From positions 62,001 through 126,000 of the forward strand of contig JADJGC010000005.1 of NCBI GenBank assembly GCA_016708315.1: a DNA stretch of 64,000 nt. The letters are read 5' to 3'. Positions 60,019 through 64,000 of this stretch are shown here, piece after piece (within the stretch, counting starts at the first letter, position 1; every line of letters starts with the position of its first letter). Source of the DNA: a bacterium (GTDB lineage Bacteria > Zixibacteria > MSB-5A5 > CAIYYT01). The position numbers and the translations under genes are program-made. The notes beneath the pieces are model-generated. The model was given only the letters and a program-made list of their open reading frames with translations. It did no database searches and was not told the DNA's origin.

Positions 60019-61179
60019 TCAGGGCCGCGGCGGAACTGTCTGATTGTTCAGTTCGCGCAAACCCTTGGTGTCGGTGGGATGACCGTAGCCCTGAAGATTT
60101 TGTTGGTGATATAAGTATTCTTCTGTTGTGACTTTGCTGTTCCAATATCCGGTAATCAATCCGATTCCGGTGATCACGATGAATATGCCGACCGTCGCAA
60201 TCGCCACCCAGCGTTTGTGTATCGGCTTGCCTGTAATCAACGATTTGACTTCAAGTGTATCTGCGACCGGACAAACATCCACGCAACTCATGCACGAGGT
60301 ACACTCGTCGGAGATGACAGTCTTGACCTTATCTACTTTGATGAATGACGGGCACTTCAGTGCGCACTTGCCGCAGTCAATACACGAAATCGGATTGCGT
60401 TTGATCTTGTGCGGTGAAGCCAGTGACAACACGCCCAGCAGTGCGCCATACGGGCAGAGATTTCGGCACCAGAAACCGCGCAGCGGAATCGAAAGCAGTA
60501 CCAGCGCTCCGATAACAATGATGGAAAACTGCGAAATCTGTGCGAAGAAGTAGTACATCTTCACATCGGCGACGATGTTGTAGTCGCTGTCGAGGAAAGC
60601 TCTCAATGCGAACTTTCCCATCGTGAAGAAGATTGCGTATACGAAAAACGCAAGGAGCAGATACTTCAAGCTTCTTAGCGGATAGTCGAGCCAGCGCGGA
60701 ACTGTGATTCGACGGCGAAACATCTTCTCACCCAAATCACCCAGAGCTTCTGAAATCAAACCGACCGGACACAGCCAGGCGCAAAACGCTTTTCCGAAGA
60801 CCAGCGATAGGGCAATGATCGCGACCAGAATCACCAATCCCGCCGGATGGGCAGGGTGAAACTCTCCGGATAAAACGAGATAGTACAAGCTCATCAGCGA
60901 GCTGATCGGCAAGAACCCTTCAACTCCCGGCGGGCGTTGCACAAAAGTCGTCGCACCGCCAGATTCGAGATACTTCACAAACAAATGCATCTCGACACCG
61001 ATCCACACACACAGCAGTGCAAAACCAATCTGTACCGCGAGACGCCATTTCTGAATATGTGACTGACGATTACGAATGACTTTGGGCTTGGCGGAGGTAC
61101 TCGGCGAAGTATCGTCGCCGTTGTCGTCGTATTCTTGAAATCTATTCATAACCATATTCCCAATCCTCTTAAGGCTCAT
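60019..61179 (-). CDS. NapH/NosR-like membrane protein with two 4Fe-4S clusters
   Basis: 386 residues; Met 61155 is a possible later start. About five membrane helices include two Cys-x3-Cys-Pro motifs, CAWLCPVG (about residue 133) and CRNLCPYGALLG (about 238), as in NapH/CcoG/NosR-type quinol dehydrogenases. Two 4Fe-4S ferredoxin motifs follow (CIDCGKCALKCP and CTSCMSCVDVCP), then a last helix and a short tail. It would move electrons between quinol and periplasmic or cytoplasmic acceptors. No nap or nos genes adjoin it; instead the DUF438 protein gene follows after 22 bases. An FNR-type site lies 44 bases upstream. Confidence 0.88.
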   Translation of the reverse strand: MSLKRIGNMVMNRFQEYDDNGDDTSPSTSAKPKVIRNRQSHIQKWRLAVQIGFALLCVWIGVEMHLFVKYLESGGATTFVQRPPGVEGFLPISSLMSLYYLVLSGEFHPAHPAGLVILVAIIALSLVFGKAFCAWLCPVGLISEALGDLGEKMFRRRITVPRWLDYPLRSLKYLLLAFFVYAIFFTMGKFALRAFLDSDYNIVADVKMYYFFAQISQFSIIVIGALVLLSIPLRGFWCRNLCPYGALLGVLSLASPHKIKRNPISCIDCGKCALKCPSFIKVDKVKTVISDECTSCMSCVDVCPVADTLEVKSLITGKPIHKRWVAIATVGIFIVITGIGLITGYWNSKVTTEEYLYHQQNLQGYGHPTDTKGLRELNNQTVPPRP

Positions 61180-61222
61180 CTTGCCTTCACAGACAGAATC
61201 GGAAAGTGGGCTATGTAAGTCC

Positions 61223-61236
61223 TTGATTTAAGTCAA
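61223..61236 (-). promoter_or_regulatory. FNR/DNR-type site upstream of the NapH-like operon
   Basis: TTGATTTAAGTCAA matches TTGAT-N4-ATCAA with one mismatch (G for A). It lies 44 bases before the minus-strand start at 61179 and just after the Crp/Fnr gene stop at 61242. Its spacing would fit an activator site for the NapH-like/DUF438/DUF1858 operon. It resembles the perfect box at 7657-7670 before nrfHA. Confidence 0.65.
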
Positions 61237-61241
61237 GCAGG

Positions 61242-61913
61242 TCAGATTTTTTCGCCTGTGGCGATTGATTCCAAGTGGTCCGAATCGAGGATGGTGATGC
61301 GTTTCCCTTCGACGGCAATGACTTCTAAGTCCTTGAGTTTCTTGAGGCTGCGTGAGAAAGTCTCGCTGATAGTTGCCAGTTCGCTGGCCAATTCGCTTTT
61401 CGTGACGTCAAGCTCAAAACTGCTCGCCTTGAGTTTCTGCTGTTGACGCAATAGGTACGACGCTAAACGCGCCGGGACTTCCTTAAGCGACAAGTCCTCC
61501 AATTTCGCGGCAAATTCCCTCAGCCAGCGGGAAAGGCTTCCAATGATTTTCAGCGAAATATTGGGGTACTTGGTTATCAGAGAAATGAACTGATCCTTGG
61601 GAATGAAAGCGGCCTCCGAATCCTCCATCGCCATGCAATTCGCCGGATAGGTCTTCCCGCGAAAAATAGCCGCCTCCGCAAACATCTGCCCCGGCGTTAT
61701 CTGGTGAAGCGTAAACTCTTTGCCGTCAGGCGAGGATTTATAGATTCGCACCCTACCTGACAACAAAACGAAGAACCCGGTCGCTGGATCACCTTCAAAA
61801 AACAGCATCGTCTCGTTATCGAATCGACGCAACTGGGTAATGCCGCGCAACGATTCAAACTCCTGCGGATCGAGTTCGCGAAACAACGGAGCGTTGTGAA
61901 GAAGCTTTTCCAT
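61242..61913 (-). CDS. Crp/Fnr-family transcriptional regulator (DNR-like)
   Basis: 223 residues. The cyclic-nucleotide-binding fold (about 8-125; DNETMLFFEGDPATGFFVLL, GRVRIYKSSPDGKEFTL) lacks the N-terminal Cys cluster of FNR, so it does not bind an Fe-S cluster there; heme or another ligand is possible as in DNR proteins. A dimer helix and a winged helix-turn-helix follow (TKSELASELATISETFSRSL, recognition helix E-T-F-S-R-S). The E-x-x-S-R recognition pattern is the one that reads TTGAT-type boxes. It is encoded directly upstream of the NapH-like operon and is the best candidate to act at 61223 and 7657. Confidence 0.9.
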   Translation of the reverse strand: MEKLLHNAPLFRELDPQEFESLRGITQLRRFDNETMLFFEGDPATGFFVLLSGRVRIYKSSPDGKEFTLHQITPGQMFAEAAIFRGKTYPANCMAMEDSEAAFIPKDQFISLITKYPNISLKIIGSLSRWLREFAAKLEDLSLKEVPARLASYLLRQQQKLKASSFELDVTKSELASELATISETFSRSLKKLKDLEVIAVEGKRITILDSDHLESIATGEKI

Positions 61914-62062
61914 CGTGATAAATGGATAGGCAAAACGAGCTGATACAACAACAAGAAACGAATGACAACTAAATCTCCCTTAATTTGCCCCAATTATCGA
62001 CTGCTTTAGCCGCAATAATTCACCCATTTTCGCTCAGAATTGCTTATTTTGGAGAGTAATCA

Positions 62063-62482
62063 ATGGCGACTAAGTCGCCTTTACAGCGAGGTGTATTCGC
62101 AGTGACACAGTCAGATCATTCATTCTCGCCGGACGTCGTTGACCACTTCCTCCATCCGCGAAATGTCGGGTCGGTCGAAAACGCAACGGCAGCGGTCGAA
62201 CTTGTGAACGAAATCTGCGGTGACAACCTGCAAATGTCGGTGAAGATTTCCGCCGGCAAGATCGAGGCCATCAAGTTTCGATCGGAAGGCTGCGCCGTCG
62301 CAGTAGCATCAGCGTCCAAGCTAACCGAAGCTGTCACTGGCCGGACTATCGCCGAGGCAGACAATCTCGCCAAATCTGCCGTTGCCTCTGTTCAGCAAGG
62401 CACGCACAGCGAGAAACAGCACTGCCTTGAAATTGTTCTGCTTGCCTGGCAGAAGCTGTTGGCAGAAATAAACACGAAATGA
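62063..62482 (+). CDS. IscU/NifU N-terminal-like iron-sulfur scaffold protein
   Basis: 139 residues from ATG 62063 with GGAG nine bases upstream. It matches the IscU fold: VVDHFLHPRNVGSVENATA, then the three ligand cysteines in NEICGDNLQMSVKI (about 51), SEGCAVAVASASKLTEAVTG (about 76) and KQHCLEIVLLAWQKLL (about 124). It would assemble 2Fe-2S/4Fe-4S clusters. No iscS is nearby. It lies divergent from the Crp/Fnr gene and 27 bases before a ferritin-like gene, suggesting an iron or redox stress unit. Confidence 0.88.
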   Translation: MATKSPLQRGVFAVTQSDHSFSPDVVDHFLHPRNVGSVENATAAVELVNEICGDNLQMSVKISAGKIEAIKFRSEGCAVAVASASKLTEAVTGRTIAEADNLAKSAVASVQQGTHSEKQHCLEIVLLAWQKLLAEINTK

Positions 62483-62509
62483 ATTTATCCCGTATAGAGG
62501 AGTATTGAG

Positions 62510-63007
62510 ATGACCGACGTGAAAAAGCAAGTTGAGGATATCATCAAGATCGGAATCAAAACCGAGATTGAGGGCCAGCATTTCTATTCGACGCTGGCTC
62601 AGAAGATTCAGAATCCCGACGCCCGTAAGAAGATCGAATCTCTCGCAATCGACGAAGTCAACCACGAGCGGACGTTGCGTGCTTTGTACAAAAAACTCGT
62701 CGGCACTGACGTATCAGAGTTGCCGGCAGAAGGACTCGCCATTTTTAAGAACGCTTTTGGCGACGGACCACTTGCGGAAGCTGACAAATTTCGTTTGATT
62801 GAGTTGGCGATGGAGGCCGAACGCCTCACTGCCAAGCATTATGCCGACGGCATGGCCAAGTCCACTGATGCCGGCATTCGCGAGGTCTTCGCCGAACTTA
62901 CGGCCGAAGAAGACGGGCACTATGATATGCTCGCTGCTGAACGTGAAGCTCTGCGCGGCAATATCAATTGGTTCAGCTACGGCGATTCTTCAATGATGGA
63001 AGAATAG
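62510..63007 (+). CDS. Ferritin-like (rubrerythrin-type) diiron protein
   Basis: 165 residues with an AGGAG site. Four helices hold the diiron ligands: IKTEIEGQHFYSTLAQ, LAIDEVNHERTLRAL, AMEAERLTAKHYADG and TAEEDGHYDMLAAE. There is no rubredoxin domain. It is likely a peroxide- or O2-reducing protein, or an iron store, receiving electrons from the small flavoprotein encoded after it. It is a distant relative of the protein encoded at 22215. Confidence 0.88.
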   Translation: MTDVKKQVEDIIKIGIKTEIEGQHFYSTLAQKIQNPDARKKIESLAIDEVNHERTLRALYKKLVGTDVSELPAEGLAIFKNAFGDGPLAEADKFRLIELAMEAERLTAKHYADGMAKSTDAGIREVFAELTAEEDGHYDMLAAEREALRGNINWFSYGDSSMMEE

Positions 63008-63009
63008 CC

Positions 63010-63044
63010 GGCACCCCACCCGCGGCGAAGCGTAGGGTGGGGCC
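63010..63044 (+). repeat. GC-rich hairpin between ferritin-like and flavoprotein genes
   Basis: GGCACCCCACCC and GGGTGGGGCC form a strong stem around a 13-base loop, followed by TTTGAGG and not by a long T-run. It could partly terminate transcription or stabilise the upstream mRNA. Its form (CCCCACCC-GCGGCGAAG) is typical of intergenic repeats in many genomes. Confidence 0.5.
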
Positions 63045-63081
63045 TTTGAGGTAGATAGAGATTTTTTTGGAGGAATAGACA

Positions 63082-63750
63082 ATGTCAACAGAAGTTTACG
63101 ACATCACGATAATTGGCGGCGGTCCGGCTGGACTCTTCGCCTCTTTCTATGCGGGCTTGCGCGATGCCAAAACCAAGATCATTGAATCTACCAACGAACT
63201 CGGCGGAGCGTTAGTGCACGAATATCCGAATGAAGTCCTGCGCGATGTTGCCGGCTTCGTCTTGATTACCGCCAAGAAGCTCGCTGAGAATTTCATCGAG
63301 CAGGCGATGATGTACGAACACGCCATCTGCAAAAATGAAATCGTCAGCGCGCTTGAGTTCGACAAGACTGCCAAAGTCTGGACCGTGACGACCAACAAGG
63401 GCGCTCATAAGTCCAAAGCTGTAGTCCTTGCCCTCGGCACAATGGAGAAAGTTCAGACCAAGAGCAAACTCCTCGTCGAGTCGCTCAAGAAAAACGGCGT
63501 CAAGATCAACGAGCAGGGCATTGCCGTCGATGCCACGATGAATGCCGGGATGCCGGGACTCTATGCTTGCGGTGACGTCATCAGCAAAGCCAAAGAGCTG
63601 AACTTCATTTCGATGGCTACCGCCGAAGCCGCCATGGCGGTCAACAACGCCAAGAAGTATGTTAATCCCGAGGTTGACACCTTCCCCGGTTACTCGACCG
63701 ATATTCGCAAAGACAAGCCGAACTATCACACCAATCCGTTGGCTGATTAG
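63082..63750 (+). CDS. Compact FAD-dependent reductase, thioredoxin reductase-like without NAD(P)H domain
   Basis: 222 residues, against about 310-330 for thioredoxin or ferredoxin reductases. The N-terminal FAD motif ITIIGGGPAGLFASFYAGLR and the C-terminal GMPGLYACGDVISKAKELNF frame a single Rossmann domain. The second dinucleotide-binding domain and the redox CxxC found in thioredoxin reductases are missing: after KAVVLALGTMEKV the sequence goes directly to the C-terminal FAD segment. It can bind FAD but not NAD(P)H in the usual way, so its electron source may be a ferredoxin or another protein. GGAGG precedes the ATG, and a terminator follows. Confidence 0.85.
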   Translation: MSTEVYDITIIGGGPAGLFASFYAGLRDAKTKIIESTNELGGALVHEYPNEVLRDVAGFVLITAKKLAENFIEQAMMYEHAICKNEIVSALEFDKTAKVWTVTTNKGAHKSKAVVLALGTMEKVQTKSKLLVESLKKNGVKINEQGIAVDATMNAGMPGLYACGDVISKAKELNFISMATAEAAMAVNNAKKYVNPEVDTFPGYSTDIRKDKPNYHTNPLAD

Positions 63751-63790
63751 TCCGGCACCGTTTCGCTCAAACTGCAAATTGCCAGTAAAT

Positions 63791-63822
63791 AGGCGGCAGG
63801 AGAATTCTCCTGCCGCCTTCTG
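63791..63822 (+). terminator. Terminator after the flavoprotein gene
   Basis: A perfect 28-base palindrome (AGGCGGCAGGAGAA / TTCTCCTGCCGCCT, 63791-63818) followed by TCTGATTTTG. It can act in both directions. Confidence 0.8.
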
Positions 63823-63929
63823 ATTTTGTACTCTACGGCGCATTGCATTCGACGAATCAGACTCCGACAAAGCTGCACGGTAACAGACTTCAAGTAGTCG
63901 CAAAGCCCATTTAGGCAGGCAAAACTCTT

Positions 63930-63961
63930 GCGATTTCGGCGGTCGTTTCCGTATATTTGAA
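63930..63961 (+). promoter_or_regulatory. Promoter near the right edge
   Basis: TTGCGA (63930-63935), 18 bases, TATATT (63954-63959). TATATTTG is also a perfect Bacteroidota -7 element (TAnnTTTG), 21 bases after TTG. It points to a gene starting at the window edge, for example at 63980. Confidence 0.5.
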
Positions 63962-63979
63962 TAATGTAATCTTAGAGCT

Positions 63980-64000
63980 ATGTTTCCCGACCGACAAGTC
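63980..64000 (+). CDS. Possible gene start cut by the window edge
   Basis: An ATG at 63980 (MFPDRQV) follows the promoter at 63930-63961 by 19 bases, with only a weak TAGAG ribosome-binding site. Seven codons are visible; nothing can be said about function. Confidence 0.25.

Noticed and set aside
60019..61179. Assignment of the Fe-S membrane protein to a periplasmic nitrate reductase operon (napH)
   Set aside because: No napA, napB or napG occurs in the window. The neighbours are DUF438 and DUF1858 genes, so only the family-level call is supported.
1..64000. tRNA, rRNA or prophage genes
   Set aside because: No conserved rRNA text, no tRNA-like cloverleaf with CCA-adjacent motif that I could recognise, and no phage structural or integrase genes were seen. 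A dedicated tRNA search would be needed to exclude a tRNA fully.

Overview
The window looks like a chromosomal segment of an anaerobic or facultative Gram-negative bacterium of the FCB superphylum, most likely a Zixibacteria-type lineage. This placement is an inference. It rests on secreted proteins with duplicated dockerin-like repeats (the recurring ISDAVYLI-YIF-GGP signature), type IX-type C-terminal sorting domains, TSP3/OmpA and ASPIC/UnbV proteins, some promoters with Bacteroidota-like -7 elements, and a mix of housekeeping genes with multiheme cytochromes. No rRNA or tRNA gene, prophage or CRISPR array was recognised.

Layout. 0-5.4 kb: a dockerin fragment; two tandem, frameshifted type IX-sorted repeat proteins made by a segmental duplication; an ECF sigma / anti-sigma / secreted-protein operon. 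5.4-9.9 kb: nrfHA (ammonifying nitrite reductase) behind a perfect FNR box, back to back with groESL behind a perfect CIRCE operator. 9.9-12 kb: a decay zone with a broken trypsin-like protease and a broken REP-associated tyrosine transposase surrounded by its REP repeats. 12-24.3 kb: single accessory genes (zinc ribbon, TIGR03067, methyltransferase, beta-lactamase-like hydrolase, MFS pump, LytS/LytR-type pair, FG-GAP/dockerin protein, ferritin-like protein, SugE, DUF3052, hexapeptide acyltransferase). 24.4-27.4 kb: OmpA/TSP3 protein, tetraheme cytochrome and a lipoprotein. 27.4-40 kb: a long minus-strand housekeeping run of obg, dprA, ptsH, ptsI, phosphoglucose/mannose isomerase, four overlapping membrane-protein genes of unknown function, a sugar nucleotidyltransferase, metK, ahcY and recR. 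40-48.3 kb: two secreted proteins (one with an in-frame amber codon), butyrate kinase, iorAB and ettA. 48.5-54.8 kb: lipoproteins, an L,D-transpeptidase cluster and an RLAN / ATP-grasp / GNAT operon. 54.8-58.1 kb: a large subtilisin-like protease with N-terminal dockerin repeats. 58.2-64 kb: DUF1858, DUF438-hemerythrin-PAS and NapH-like ferredoxin genes behind an FNR-like box, a Crp/Fnr regulator, then an IscU-like scaffold, a ferritin-like protein and a small FAD reductase.

How the genes work together. NrfHA, the tetraheme cytochrome, the NapH-like quinol/ferredoxin protein, the hemerythrin-PAS protein and the Crp/Fnr regulator fit anaerobic nitrite/NO respiration and detoxification, with FNR-type boxes linking two of the units. 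IorAB and Buk fit 2-oxoacid/amino-acid fermentation with ATP recovery. HPr and EI without a sugar permease in the window, coupled to isomerase and nucleotidyltransferase genes, suggest a regulatory PTS tied to envelope sugar supply. All lesions seen lie in accessory genes while core genes are intact, which argues for real decay of part of the accessory content. Single-base sequence errors cannot be excluded for the T9SS-type genes.

The least understood units are the four-gene membrane cluster (31.7-34.7 kb), the ATP-grasp ligase operon (52.7-54.8 kb), the L,D-transpeptidase cluster with its structured leader RNA (49.3-52.6 kb), and the RAYT/REP zone (11-12 kb).
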